DNA of 40,838 nt from Flavobacteriales bacterium UBA1993 (GCA_002336485.1 DDCZ01000053.1:1-40838), one strand, 5' to 3'. Positions 15,721 to 24,312 are shown, numbered from the stretch's first letter. Made by a program: numbers and translations. Notes: generated from the sequence alone by a model not told the origin.

Positions 15721-17127
15721 TTAGGCACCCTTTTCAGACACCTCTGAGATTGGAATTATGGCTGGGTTATTTGCTACAAACTCTTCTACTACCTTAAAGA
15801 AATTCAGAATATCTTCCTTCTTGTTGGTAGCATTGATTGTCACCAATCTCACAAACGTATCCTCATTAAACGATCCAAAGCCAACGACAGTGACTTGGTG
15901 TTCGTACAGTAGATTACACAATATTTTTGGATCAATATTCTTGTAGTTAAAACAGATTGAAATTGACTCATCCTCGCTATACAAGGTGTAGTCATTATTA
16001 CCTCTAATATATTCTCGGGCAACGTCTGCCAGATAGAACTGATGATCTACAATATCGGAAAGTCCTGATGTGCCAACCGATTTCCACAATGTCCAAAACT
16101 TCAATGCGTCATTTCTTCTTCCACACTGAAATGAGGTCTTACCAAGGTTGAAATCGTCACCATCTGTTTGGTAGAGATAATCTGCATCGTTGCTGAATGA
16201 GTCGTAGAGATACTTCTTATCGTTGACTAAGATAATGGAGCACGTCATTGGTGTACCCAGCATTTTGTGCGCATTATAACTAAAGGAGTCTGATCTCTCG
16301 ACCCCCTTTACCAAATGCTTTTTGCTTTCGCTAAAGACCACTGGCCCCGAGTATGCTCCATCTACGTGCAACCACACGTCGTATTTCTCTGAAATGTCGG
16401 CGATCTGGTCTATTTGATCAAATGTTCCCAAGACTGTTGTGCCTGCCGTAGCGTTTATGAATGTCGGAGTCAGGCCATTGTTCAAGTCAAGCAATATTTG
16501 CTCCTCCAATTTCTGAGGTATCATTCGGCCGCTTGAATCCGCCTCAATATAGCGCACGTTACTGCGCCCTATTCCCGCAAAACTTGCGTTCTTGGCATTC
16601 GAGTAATGAGACTCTTTCGACGTATAGATCACGAGGGGTTTTGAAGCACCATTCATCTTAAAACCTGGATCCTTTTTATCTCTGCCCATTATTAAGGCCA
16701 TGTAGTTGCTCATGGAACCTCCGGTTGGGAATGTGCCATTGCTATGCGGGCCGTATCCAACTATTTCGCAGGACCGTCGGATGATTTCTTGCTCTATTCC
16801 AACTTGCGGTCCGGCTACCTTGTAGGTATACATGCTGTTGTTCAGCATCACCGCCAATAGATCGCCCAAAATAGCCTTGCTCTGTCGGCCTCCAAAAAGC
16901 TGATTGAAAAATAAGTTTGTGGCCGTTTTTGGCGTCGCGACGAGCACATCCTTTATGGCTGATTTGAATTCCGCCTCGAGCATTGGTGCATCGTTTAAGG
17001 AAAGATCGATGGTATCGTAAAGCTTTGAGGCTTCAATTCGATCGGCAACTGGGTGGATTTTCTCTTCGTTTAGTAATACCTCAACGAGCTCGTTGAATAA
17101 CATTAAGTCACTGCTTAATTCAGACAT
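15721..17127 (-). CDS. Group II PLP-dependent amino acid decarboxylase (glutamate/cysteine-sulfinate decarboxylase-like)
   Basis: 468-residue fold-type I decarboxylase. The PLP Schiff-base lysine is K288 in SYNAHKMLGTP; HVDGAYSGP gives the Asp that pairs with the pyridine nitrogen; PTGGSMSNYMAL is the phosphate/substrate loop. The FNQLFGG...NNSMYTYKVAGP N-terminus and FQCGRRNDALKFW C-terminal segment resemble animal GAD and cysteine sulfinate decarboxylase more than bacterial GadB. Products could be GABA, hypotaurine/taurine or beta-alanine; the sequence does not settle which. It is transcribed alone, with a long (390 base) upstream spacer, and converges on the PutP-like symporter. Confidence 0.9.
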   Translation of the reverse strand: MSELSSDLMLFNELVEVLLNEEKIHPVADRIEASKLYDTIDLSLNDAPMLEAEFKSAIKDVLVATPKTATNLFFNQLFGGRQSKAILGDLLAVMLNNSMYTYKVAGPQVGIEQEIIRRSCEIVGYGPHSNGTFPTGGSMSNYMALIMGRDKKDPGFKMNGASKPLVIYTSKESHYSNAKNASFAGIGRSNVRYIEADSSGRMIPQKLEEQILLDLNNGLTPTFINATAGTTVLGTFDQIDQIADISEKYDVWLHVDGAYSGPVVFSESKKHLVKGVERSDSFSYNAHKMLGTPMTCSIILVNDKKYLYDSFSNDADYLYQTDGDDFNLGKTSFQCGRRNDALKFWTLWKSVGTSGLSDIVDHQFYLADVAREYIRGNNDYTLYSEDESISICFNYKNIDPKILCNLLYEHQVTVVGFGSFNEDTFVRLVTINATNKKEDILNFFKVVEEFVANNPAIIPISEVSEKGA

Positions 17128-17517
17128 TTTTGGTGTGTTGGTAGTCGTTAATGAGATGCTATTGCCAAGACTCTATCCTCTAACATATCCCTACGTACTA
17201 ATGTTCGATTTTGAGACTGTAAATATTACGATTCTATATTCAACCGTTTAGTGGACCTCTGATATATCAAAAATGTAGTTCTCTCGGTGAAAATTCTGGA
17301 CTGGACTGCAATGCATCTGCGCGGAAAATGCTAAAATGAAACAAGAGGTGCATAAATGGTATGCAAATCAATCCAATTAGACTTAGTTGAGTAAACTAGT
17401 ATACGTGCATCTCATAGAGTATATAATATCGTTTTATCTTTCCAAGCCGTTTCTTACTGGTATGAATTACGGAGGATTCAAACTGAAGAACAAACTTTGA
17501 CTCAGAAAAATGCAACC
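17128..17517. other. 390-base AT-rich intergenic spacer between divergent genes
   Basis: Spacer between the decarboxylase (-) and DUF2461 (+) genes. It must hold two divergent promoters. I find no exact TAnnTTTG on either strand; TATCTTTC at 17435-17442 is a one-mismatch match on the plus strand. A GGAGG occurs at 17471-17475, too far from the chosen ATG to be its ribosome site. Only ORFs of about 12 codons occur. No tRNA, hairpin terminator or repeat recognised. Confidence 0.5.
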
Positions 17518-18204
17518 ATGGCAAACGTGACACACTTAGACCAATCCGTATTCAACTTCCTTAAGGACCTTGAGAAAAACAATAACCGCGATTGGTTTGC
17601 AGAAAACAAGCCCAAATACGTTCTCGCGCATACCCATTTCAAGGCACTTGCGGAAGAGATAAACGAGGGCATGCACAAGCAAGACAACATTGAGAAAATG
17701 AAATTGTTTCGCATCTATCGAGATGTGCGGTTTTCAAAAAACAAGGCCCCATATAAGAACAGTTTCTCTGGCGGATTCAGCAGAGCAACCAAGGCACTTA
17801 GAGGTGGCTATTACTTCCATTTACAGCCGGGAGGCAATTCCATGGTTGGTGGTGGATTTTGGGGGCCAGAAGCATCTGATCTGAAGTTAATTCGCGACGA
17901 TATTGCCAGTGATTCCTCGCGGCTTCGAGAGATCATTAACTCGACTAGTTTCAAGACTCACTTTGGCGAATTAGGTGGTCAGCAATTGAAGACAGCTCCG
18001 AAGGGCTTTCCAAAGGATCATCCTGATATCGATTTATTGCGTTACAAGTCGTTTGTGGTCTCGAAGCATTTTACGGACAAAGAAGTCTTAAGCCCGGGGT
18101 TTGCCGGGGAAGTCTTGAAGTACTTCGCAGCCACGCGGCCCTTCTTCGATTACATGAGTGAGGTCTTGACAACGGACAGCAACGGCGTTTCCACCATTGA
18201 TTGA
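17518..18204 (+). CDS. DUF2461 domain-containing protein
   Basis: 228 residues from ATG 17518; a TTG seven codons upstream (17497) is possible but less likely. The signature of the DUF2461 family is clear: FLKDLEKNNNRDWFAENK at the N-terminus, then LFRIYRDVRFSKNKAPYKN, then GGYYFHLQPGGNSMVGGGFW. These proteins are widespread, soluble and of unknown function. Both ends conform to the family, so the gene looks complete. Its stop is 62 bases before the convergent J-KTSC gene. Between them is a TCATTC-GAAA-GAATGA hairpin (18210-18225) without a T tract. Confidence 0.92.
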   Translation: MANVTHLDQSVFNFLKDLEKNNNRDWFAENKPKYVLAHTHFKALAEEINEGMHKQDNIEKMKLFRIYRDVRFSKNKAPYKNSFSGGFSRATKALRGGYYFHLQPGGNSMVGGGFWGPEASDLKLIRDDIASDSSRLREIINSTSFKTHFGELGGQQLKTAPKGFPKDHPDIDLLRYKSFVVSKHFTDKEVLSPGFAGEVLKYFAATRPFFDYMSEVLTTDSNGVSTID

Positions 18205-18209
18205 TGTCG

Positions 18210-18225
18210 TCATTCGAAAGAATGA
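18210..18225. other. Short GAAA-loop hairpin between convergent genes
   Basis: Perfect 6-bp stem TCATTC/GAATGA closed by a GAAA tetraloop, placed in the 62-base gap between the convergent DUF2461 and J-KTSC genes. There is no T run on either side, so it is not a standard intrinsic terminator. It may stabilise transcript ends. Confidence 0.35.
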
Positions 18226-18266
18226 ACATAGGTCAGTGCTCTGAGTTGTTCGTGTAATTACTACAA

Positions 18267-18722
18267 CTATGCAGCGGCCTCTACCTCTGCCGACTTCGCC
18301 TTTCGATATACATAGGAGAAGAAGATGTTTCGCTTGCCAAACCGAACTTGCTTATCGGAGTTATTAAACTTGATGAAAACGTTCTTCGGCACACCAAAAT
18401 ACTCATAGACGCTGCCATCATTGAACGTAATTTCGAGCATAATGCCTTTGTGTTTATAATCGTAAATACCCGCTTCAGAAATCGTTTGCGTGTATTCCTC
18501 TAGCGTAGCCTCTCTGGTTTCAGGCGCAATGCTCACCAAAAAATGATATCCATCGATGATGCGTCTACTCATTGCCTCCGCTTCGCTTGCCTTTTCATCG
18601 CTATCCTGAAACTTATCAGGATGCCATGTCTTTACTAAGTTTCGATACTTGGTCTTTAGATCAGCAAGAATGAGGTCGTTCTCTATTTCGAAGAGCTTTT
18701 TGTATTCGTTTATACGTTTCAT
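18267..18722 (-). CDS. J-domain protein fused to a KTSC domain
   Basis: 151 residues. Residues about 5-66 form a J-domain with the DnaK-stimulating HPD at 34-36 (KTWHPDKF) and helices on both sides (DLKTKYRNLV before it, AEAMSRRIIDGYHFL after it). Residues about 88-145 fit a KTSC domain: IMLEITFNDGSVYEYFGVPKNVFIKFNNSDK. There is no Gly/Phe or zinc region, so this is a type III J protein that would recruit DnaK to something bound by the KTSC part. KTSC domains are tied to RNA-associated proteins in some lineages. It starts at an ATG and is alone in its transcript. Confidence 0.85.
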   Translation of the reverse strand: MKRINEYKKLFEIENDLILADLKTKYRNLVKTWHPDKFQDSDEKASEAEAMSRRIIDGYHFLVSIAPETREATLEEYTQTISEAGIYDYKHKGIMLEITFNDGSVYEYFGVPKNVFIKFNNSDKQVRFGKRNIFFSYVYRKAKSAEVEAAA

Positions 18723-18911
18723 GGCCGATGGGATTTAGTTCGATTAATGCAACATCCTTGTCAAAAGGCGCGCGAAGGTATAGTATCGATTCATCATAAT
18801 TTGAAAAGCGTTGGTCAATGTCTCATATCCATGCGGATTCAAACAACGAATGGTTCGGTCAATGGGATCGAAACAAATCCTCCTACAACACTTTTATAAA
18901 AGATTAAAATA

Positions 18912-20789
18912 ATGGACATTGCCGACCTATCTAAAGGCGAAATCATGGAAGACAAGAAAGTGCTTAACTACATTAAAGATGTAATCGAAAACATGCCATC
19001 AGACTGGTTCAATCTAACTACGCATCGATTAGATATTTATAATGAAGCATTGGCAAAAACTGAGTTTATTGAGCAGTTTGAACTTCTATTTGACAACAAT
19101 GACGCCTCACCTGCAGCTCTAAATGGACTGCCAACCGCTTATGACTACATAAGATTAGGCCATCCGCTATCCTCTATTCTAGAGTGGGTGATTGCTACCT
19201 TAAATAATCAGAACCCAAAAAATGTAATCAGTTTTTCATCCAAGACGATTCCAATTTTAGCAATTCTCAGAAAGAATGTATTAGATCATAAAAACACCAA
19301 AATCGTATACACAGGAGACTTACCTGAGTGTTTTGACGCGGATTTACTGCGCAACATATATGGCTACCAGTTCGAGTTGGATTGTGTGGAGAACGCCACA
19401 GACATTGGAACGTTTGATGGCAGCACCATATTCGTTTCACATCAGGATGAAATGAATGCAATTGACCTCAACCCAAACATTGACTTTTTCATCGGTCTTC
19501 ATTCACACCTAGGAAGCATTCTATTGGTCAATGATGCACGAAATGAAAGCTATGTCTCAGAAATTCAGCACGTAAGAAGACGAGAAACAATAGCAATGAC
19601 ACCAGCAAACGCGCTTGATGCCCTAAAGCTACTCATCGACAAATCTTCTGTTCACATCATTAAGAGCGATGTGCAAGGAAACAAAGCGCTTGTCCTAAAC
19701 TCAATTAAAACCATAACAGGAACAAGTACAACACCACTAGTTGCATCAAGCGGGCTCTCCATGCAATACGCCATAATGATGGGACTCATTCATGATGCGC
19801 TTTTGGAGCATAAGGGAAAGGCGATCAAAATTGTTGTGCCACCCAACTGTTACGGAGGAACAAACGACCAGGCACGGCGTGTTGCCGCTTGTATTGAAAA
19901 CGTGGAAGTAGTGGATTTACCCGTTGATGGAGATCACGACATGGTTCAAAGCATCGACATTGTATTAAATCAAATAGCAAACGAGGATGCCATCCCCTAT
20001 ATCATCGCTGAAATCCCAACCAACCCGAGGGTTGAGGTTCCAGATCTCATTAACCTAAAAGAGACATTAAGTGCACCCCGTAAAACTGCCAGCGGTGAAC
20101 TCGCCATCGACCCGGTGTTTATTTTAGATCAAACCTTCTGCCCCAATGTTCTCTTTTTAGGAGAAGGTGAAATACTCTCGACAGTCCGAACCATTTCATA
20201 TGTGAGTGGTTCAAAGTTCCCTAGCGGAGGACAGTGCACTGCTGGATACTGTGTTGGAAACACAAAAACGGAAGCATTGATGGAGAGAATAGAGCAACAT
20301 CTCATATTATGTGATAACGCGGCTCGAAACCTTCAAATGGGAATTCTTGCCAAGCAATTGCCCTCTATGAATCAAAGAATTGCGGATGCCTATGTCAATA
20401 CACGCGAATTTGTGAACTTCATCAATGAAGCCTTGCCAGAAGCTAAGATCAATTTTGTTTCGGAAGAATTGGCCGCGGAAGGTTTTACGCCCTCAGTGTT
20501 TTCATTGGATCTCCCAACCAAGGGTAATTCGGATGAAGAAAGAGAAGCATATAAACGAGAACTCAACCATAAGTTGATCGGCTTAATGATTTCGGAAATC
20601 CCAAACGAAAGCAAGTACTGCGTGAGCTATGGACAGCTCAGCGGTTGTTATTGGACGATACCCGCCACATCCACACAAGGGACAACGAAAGAAGGAGATA
20701 AGGATTACATAGCCCGTGTGGCTGTGTCGCCAAATTTGGATCTAGAACATCATAAAAAGGTCTTTTCAGATTTCGTTGCGTCAATTTAA
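18912..20789 (+). CDS. PLP-dependent Cys/Met metabolism-type enzyme with a degenerate N-terminal duplicate
   Basis: 625-residue fold-type I PLP enzyme. The C-terminal 375 residues or so are a complete Cys/Met-metabolism (cystathionine gamma-synthase-like) domain: SSGLSMQYAIM (279-289), NCYGGT, EIPTNPRVEV, FILDQTFCPN, and the Schiff-base lysine K435 in VSGSKFPSGG. The first 250 residues also show landmarks of the same fold: YDYIRLGHPLSSILE (77-91) and a GLHSHLGSILLVND stretch (195-208) that has no lysine where the PLP lysine should be. I infer a dead N-terminal copy. The SDR gene follows after 104 bases. Substrate unknown; gamma-synthase or lyase chemistry on sulfur amino acids is the default guess. 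Confidence 0.8.
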   Translation: MDIADLSKGEIMEDKKVLNYIKDVIENMPSDWFNLTTHRLDIYNEALAKTEFIEQFELLFDNNDASPAALNGLPTAYDYIRLGHPLSSILEWVIATLNNQNPKNVISFSSKTIPILAILRKNVLDHKNTKIVYTGDLPECFDADLLRNIYGYQFELDCVENATDIGTFDGSTIFVSHQDEMNAIDLNPNIDFFIGLHSHLGSILLVNDARNESYVSEIQHVRRRETIAMTPANALDALKLLIDKSSVHIIKSDVQGNKALVLNSIKTITGTSTTPLVASSGLSMQYAIMMGLIHDALLEHKGKAIKIVVPPNCYGGTNDQARRVAACIENVEVVDLPVDGDHDMVQSIDIVLNQIANEDAIPYIIAEIPTNPRVEVPDLINLKETLSAPRKTASGELAIDPVFILDQTFCPNVLFLGEGEILSTVRTISYVSGSKFPSGGQCTAGYCVGNTKTEALMERIEQHLILCDNAARNLQMGILAKQLPSMNQRIADAYVNTREFVNFINEALPEAKINFVSEELAAEGFTPSVFSLDLPTKGNSDEEREAYKRELNHKLIGLMISEIPNESKYCVSYGQLSGCYWTIPATSTQGTTKEGDKDYIARVAVSPNLDLEHHKKVFSDFVASI

Positions 20790-20893
20790 AAACCTTTAGA
20801 TGCTATGCGTCTTTCGATTTTTCAAACACAATCTTTCTAGTAATAAACATTATTAGCGCTGTGTGTTACAATACCCAGACTCCAATCAGATAA

Positions 20894-22441
20894 ATGGAAA
20901 CTAACAAAGAAAAAGGCCAGCTAAGCAAAGCCCAGATTGATCAATGCATCTCCATTCTGGAAACGCTAAATAGCGATACGGACCAAATATTTGATATTCC
21001 AAAAGATCTTAGAATTGAGCTCCTGACTCAAGCTGGACGATTGTCACGACCGCAAAAGCATGAGTTGAAACGACGTAAAAAAAGCGCGAAGAAAAAAGCT
21101 GAAAAAGCTGCTGCCACGCAGGACAAGCAAGCACGGAATAACACAGGGATAAGAAGCGCGCGAGACGCCTCCATTTTTGTGGCGCCAAAAATGATAGCTC
21201 CCACGAATGGGCAAGCAACTCCTGCAGCCAGAACTGTGGCCCCGAGGGAATGTTACGTGTGTAAAGAGCCTTTTACGACCCTACACCACTTCTACGACGC
21301 CATGTGTGAAAACTGCGGCGACTTCAACTACGCCAAGCGTTTCCAAACAGCCGATCTCACGGGACAGGTAGCGCTTGTAACGGGCTCACGACTTAAAATC
21401 GGCTATCACATTACCCTCATGATGCTGCGTGCTGGAGCAACGGTGATTGCCACCACTCGATTTCCAGTGGATTCGGCTCTTCGCTTTTCTAAAGAAGCTG
21501 ATTTCGAATCCTGGGGACATCGTCTTAAAATCCATGGCCTTGACCTACGACACATACCCAGTGTGGAGATATTCTGCAACTATATTGAGCAGCAATACGA
21601 CAGACTGGATGTGTTGATCAACAATGCCGCACAGACCGTGCGACGGCCCGCTGGTTTTTACCACCATTTGCTGGAAAACGAGGAACGCTCTTTTTCTGAT
21701 TTACCCGCCTCCGCAAAAACTGTCCTATCCGATCATGAAAGGTGTTTAAATGAGTTGGGAGCAATCAGTTCTTTGGTAGAAGATCAGAACAAAAACCTAC
21801 CGGTAAGCTGGCACGGCAAGCAAATTGGCATTGGGTTGAGTGCTTCGGCCAAACTATCTCAAATAGCGTACACCATTGATCAATCGCTTGCAAGTGAGGA
21901 GGTATTCCCAACCGGCAAAATGGATGCGGACTTGCAACAAGTTGATCTGAGAAAGACGAACAGCTGGCGGCTAAAACTTGGCGAGGTTCATGCAAACGAG
22001 ATGCTCGAAGTACAGCTCGTAAATTCGGTTGCCCCTTTTGTGCTTTGCAACCGTCTAGTGCATCTTATGAAAAAAGAGAACACGGGCATGAAGCACATTA
22101 TCAACGTTTCTGCGATGGAAGGAAAGTTCCACAAATATCACAAGGAGTCGCGCCATCCGCACACCAATATGGCTAAGGCCGCCCTGAATATGATGACGCT
22201 TACCTCATCCTCGGATTTTGCGAAATATGGGATATACACCAACGCGGTAGATACGGGTTGGGTAACCGATGAGGATCCGATCGCGTTGGCCACAAAGAAA
22301 GAGGAGCTCCATGATTTTCAACCGCCCTTGGATATTGTAGACGGCGCTGCGCGGGTTATGGATCCTCTGTTCGATGGTATAAATACCGGCAAACATTGGT
22401 GTGGGAAATTCCTGAAAGACTATAGACCAACAAGTTGGTGA
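20894..22441 (+). CDS. Atypical short-chain dehydrogenase/reductase with N-terminal four-Cys zinc motif
   Basis: 515 residues. Residues 1-115 are charged and include a Lys/Arg/Ala-rich helix (KHELKRRKKSAKKKAEKAA). C120-x2-C123 and C138-x2-C141 form a probable zinc ribbon. The Rossmann SDR domain starts near 155 with LTGQVALVTGSRLKIG, and the NNAA motif is near 243. The catalytic Ser is S406 and the catalytic Lys K428, but the YxxxK tyrosine is replaced by T424 (HTNMAK). The glycine motif lacks its middle Gly, and about 110 extra residues separate NNAA from S406. It could be a non-canonical reductase or a binding protein. It lies 104 bases after the PLP gene and probably shares its transcript. 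Confidence 0.82.
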   Translation: METNKEKGQLSKAQIDQCISILETLNSDTDQIFDIPKDLRIELLTQAGRLSRPQKHELKRRKKSAKKKAEKAAATQDKQARNNTGIRSARDASIFVAPKMIAPTNGQATPAARTVAPRECYVCKEPFTTLHHFYDAMCENCGDFNYAKRFQTADLTGQVALVTGSRLKIGYHITLMMLRAGATVIATTRFPVDSALRFSKEADFESWGHRLKIHGLDLRHIPSVEIFCNYIEQQYDRLDVLINNAAQTVRRPAGFYHHLLENEERSFSDLPASAKTVLSDHERCLNELGAISSLVEDQNKNLPVSWHGKQIGIGLSASAKLSQIAYTIDQSLASEEVFPTGKMDADLQQVDLRKTNSWRLKLGEVHANEMLEVQLVNSVAPFVLCNRLVHLMKKENTGMKHIINVSAMEGKFHKYHKESRHPHTNMAKAALNMMTLTSSSDFAKYGIYTNAVDTGWVTDEDPIALATKKEELHDFQPPLDIVDGAARVMDPLFDGINTGKHWCGKFLKDYRPTSW

Positions 22442-22542
22442 TGAGACAGTCGCAAAATTCTAGAGTGAATATTTACCTTTCAGATCTCCTTTCTTCAGCG
22501 ATCAAGGATTACGCACAAAGGACAATAGGAACAAAATAGCAT

Positions 22543-23028
22543 ATGACAAATAGTGATGTAATACGCCGCGTACGGTATCTCTTCGACTTTAGTGATGACC
22601 AAATGATCGCGCTTTTTAAGTTAGCCGATCACAATGTTTCGAGAGCAGATGTGAGTAACTGGCTAAAGCAAGAAGGAGATCCTTTGTTAGTTGAAATCAG
22701 TGACAGAGAATTGGCCGTTTTCCTCAACGGACTGATCATTGAAAAACGGGGGAAAAGAGAAGGTCCTACCCCACCACCAGAAGTTAATTTGAGCAATAAC
22801 ATGATTCTTCGAAAGATGAAAATTGCATTGAACTTCACCACAGATGACATCCTAGCCCTTTACGCCTCCATCGATAAAAAAATAGGCAAGCATGAGTTGA
22901 GTGCTTTTTTCCGAAATCCTAAGCACAAATCATACAGACCTTGTATGGATCAGTATCTCAGAAACTTCTTTAACGCCTTGCAATCGAAATTCGATAACAA
23001 ACTCGGTCAATACGTAGTGGAGAAATAG
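22543..23028 (+). CDS. DUF1456 (YehS-like) protein
   Basis: 161-residue protein made of two similar halves, each beginning with a helix pair: NSDVIRRVRYLFDFSDDQMIALF and NNMILRKMKIALNFTTDDILALY. Each ends with an LS-x-FxRNP or SNWLKQE-type turn, then YRxCxDxxLxxFFNAL. This tandem layout is that of DUF1456, known from E. coli YehS. Function is unknown. It starts 101 bases after the SDR stop on the same strand and ends 20 bases before the convergent bestrophin gene. The two-repeat organisation and length match the family, so it is complete. Confidence 0.9.
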   Translation: MTNSDVIRRVRYLFDFSDDQMIALFKLADHNVSRADVSNWLKQEGDPLLVEISDRELAVFLNGLIIEKRGKREGPTPPPEVNLSNNMILRKMKIALNFTTDDILALYASIDKKIGKHELSAFFRNPKHKSYRPCMDQYLRNFFNALQSKFDNKLGQYVVEK

Positions 23029-23048
23029 TCTTGAGGCAACCAGACAAG

Positions 23049-24158
23049 CTACATCTCAATGTTATTCACGTTCTCGAATGGAGGCGGAATATTAGCAGGA
23101 TCTTCTTCGATAATCTGTAAAAGGTCTCTGCTAATCCCTCTTGAAATGTTTGAAATAGGCACATCATTCGGTGAACCTTCGAATGGATTTTCTCCGGCCA
23201 ATCCAATCCGAAGCATGGTGTTAAATACCCAGATCACAATTACGGTAAATGGAATGTTTAACCAAACGAAATATTCTCCGATAAAGGGATTAGCATCTGC
23301 AATTTTCACTCCCATACCCGCGAAGGCAGGAATAATTGCCATTGGCAACAACCACATGAATATGTGCACGAAATGGTAGCCAATGCTACCATATTGTTTT
23401 GGGTACGGGAAGTTCTTGATTCGCTCAGCCTTTCCTTGCTGAGCCGTAAGCTCTTGTAGTATTTGCTGAAGATTCAATAAGGTGAAATCCCAAAATATCT
23501 TCTCATCGGTTAGGGCCCTCAAGTGTTTAGATTGGAGGCTCATGATTGCATTTGGCTTGTGGTCTTTGGTCATTACATAGGCATATTCCTCCTCCGATAA
23601 ATAGGGCTTCAATTCATCCTTGATTGGTGTGGTAAACTCAGGAACGTTGTATGAGAATGTCTCCTTTGCATGAATGCTTTCGTAGGATGCCTCCCATGTT
23701 TTCTTGGTCCGCATAGCGTATCGCAATGCGGTTAACCATGCAATGTGTCGTTTGGTGATAGCTCTGAGTGCGGCTGATTCGTCTTTTTTTGCCTCGACAT
23801 TGTGGACGTAAAAGCTGTCTTTGACTGTAATAATCAAAGACCTGGATGAATTTACAATACCGCCCCAGATCTTTCGGGCCTCCCAAATTCTATCATAGGC
23901 TGCATTGTTTTGAAAACCAACCATAAAGGCGACGGCGGTGCCAATTAGCCCTACTGGTGTTAATGGAACTTGCAACCATTTAATTCCGATTAATTCATAC
24001 AGTATTGTGAATATTGTGGCGAGGACAGTGAAGAAAATAAGTTCTCTTTTTGTCCAAACAAGTACGCTCTTAAAGGGGAATCTTCTTTGTATATACATAG
24101 AGGCTAAAAATAAAAGAATCGCGGTTAGGCTAACATGGTTCAAGAGATGCCTATGCAT
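23049..24158 (-). CDS. Bestrophin family (UPF0187) anion channel protein
   Basis: About 369 residues from ATG 24158. Bestrophins form pentameric ion channels in the inner membrane. Family signatures include the first helices (LTAILLFLASMYI, LIFFTVLATIFTILYELIG), the PLTPVGLIGTAVAFMVGFQNNAAYDRIWEARKIWGGIVN stretch, given here only as landmarks around AYDRIWEARKIWG, and a C-terminal IPFTVIVIWVFNTMLRIGLAGENPFEGSPNDVPI, whose PFEG-ND is diagnostic. The frame extends to a TTG at 24224 with AGAGGGA upstream. I prefer 24158 because the extra segment contains the dispersed 21-nt repeat and has no family resemblance. Confidence 0.88.
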   Translation of the reverse strand: MHRHLLNHVSLTAILLFLASMYIQRRFPFKSVLVWTKRELIFFTVLATIFTILYELIGIKWLQVPLTPVGLIGTAVAFMVGFQNNAAYDRIWEARKIWGGIVNSSRSLIITVKDSFYVHNVEAKKDESAALRAITKRHIAWLTALRYAMRTKKTWEASYESIHAKETFSYNVPEFTTPIKDELKPYLSEEEYAYVMTKDHKPNAIMSLQSKHLRALTDEKIFWDFTLLNLQQILQELTAQQGKAERIKNFPYPKQYGSIGYHFVHIFMWLLPMAIIPAFAGMGVKIADANPFIGEYFVWLNIPFTVIVIWVFNTMLRIGLAGENPFEGSPNDVPISNISRGISRDLLQIIEEDPANIPPPFENVNNIEM

Positions 24159-24200
24159 TTGTTTCAAGTGGTCCAACGTTTTCGAAAATGCCGTTGACTT

Positions 24201-24263
24201 AAAGTTTGAAACTCTATCTTTCAAATCCAGATTCCCTCTTCAAACTTTTGAGTCTCAAACTTT
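24201..24263. repeat. Inverted repeat region upstream of bestrophin containing dispersed 21-nt repeat copy 2
   Basis: 24207-24227 is identical over 21 bases to 9711-9731. Here TTTGAAA (24205-24211) and TTTCAAA (24219-24225) form a perfect 7-bp stem with a 7-base loop. A larger imperfect inverted repeat pairs 24201-24214 with 24250-24263 (one mismatch in 14). The element lies between the bestrophin ATG and the divergent secreted-protein gene, where promoters are expected. Confidence 0.65.
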
Positions 24264-24312
24264 GGATTCACGAACTAAAAGGAATTAAACAAACAACACA
24301 GAACACCCAACT

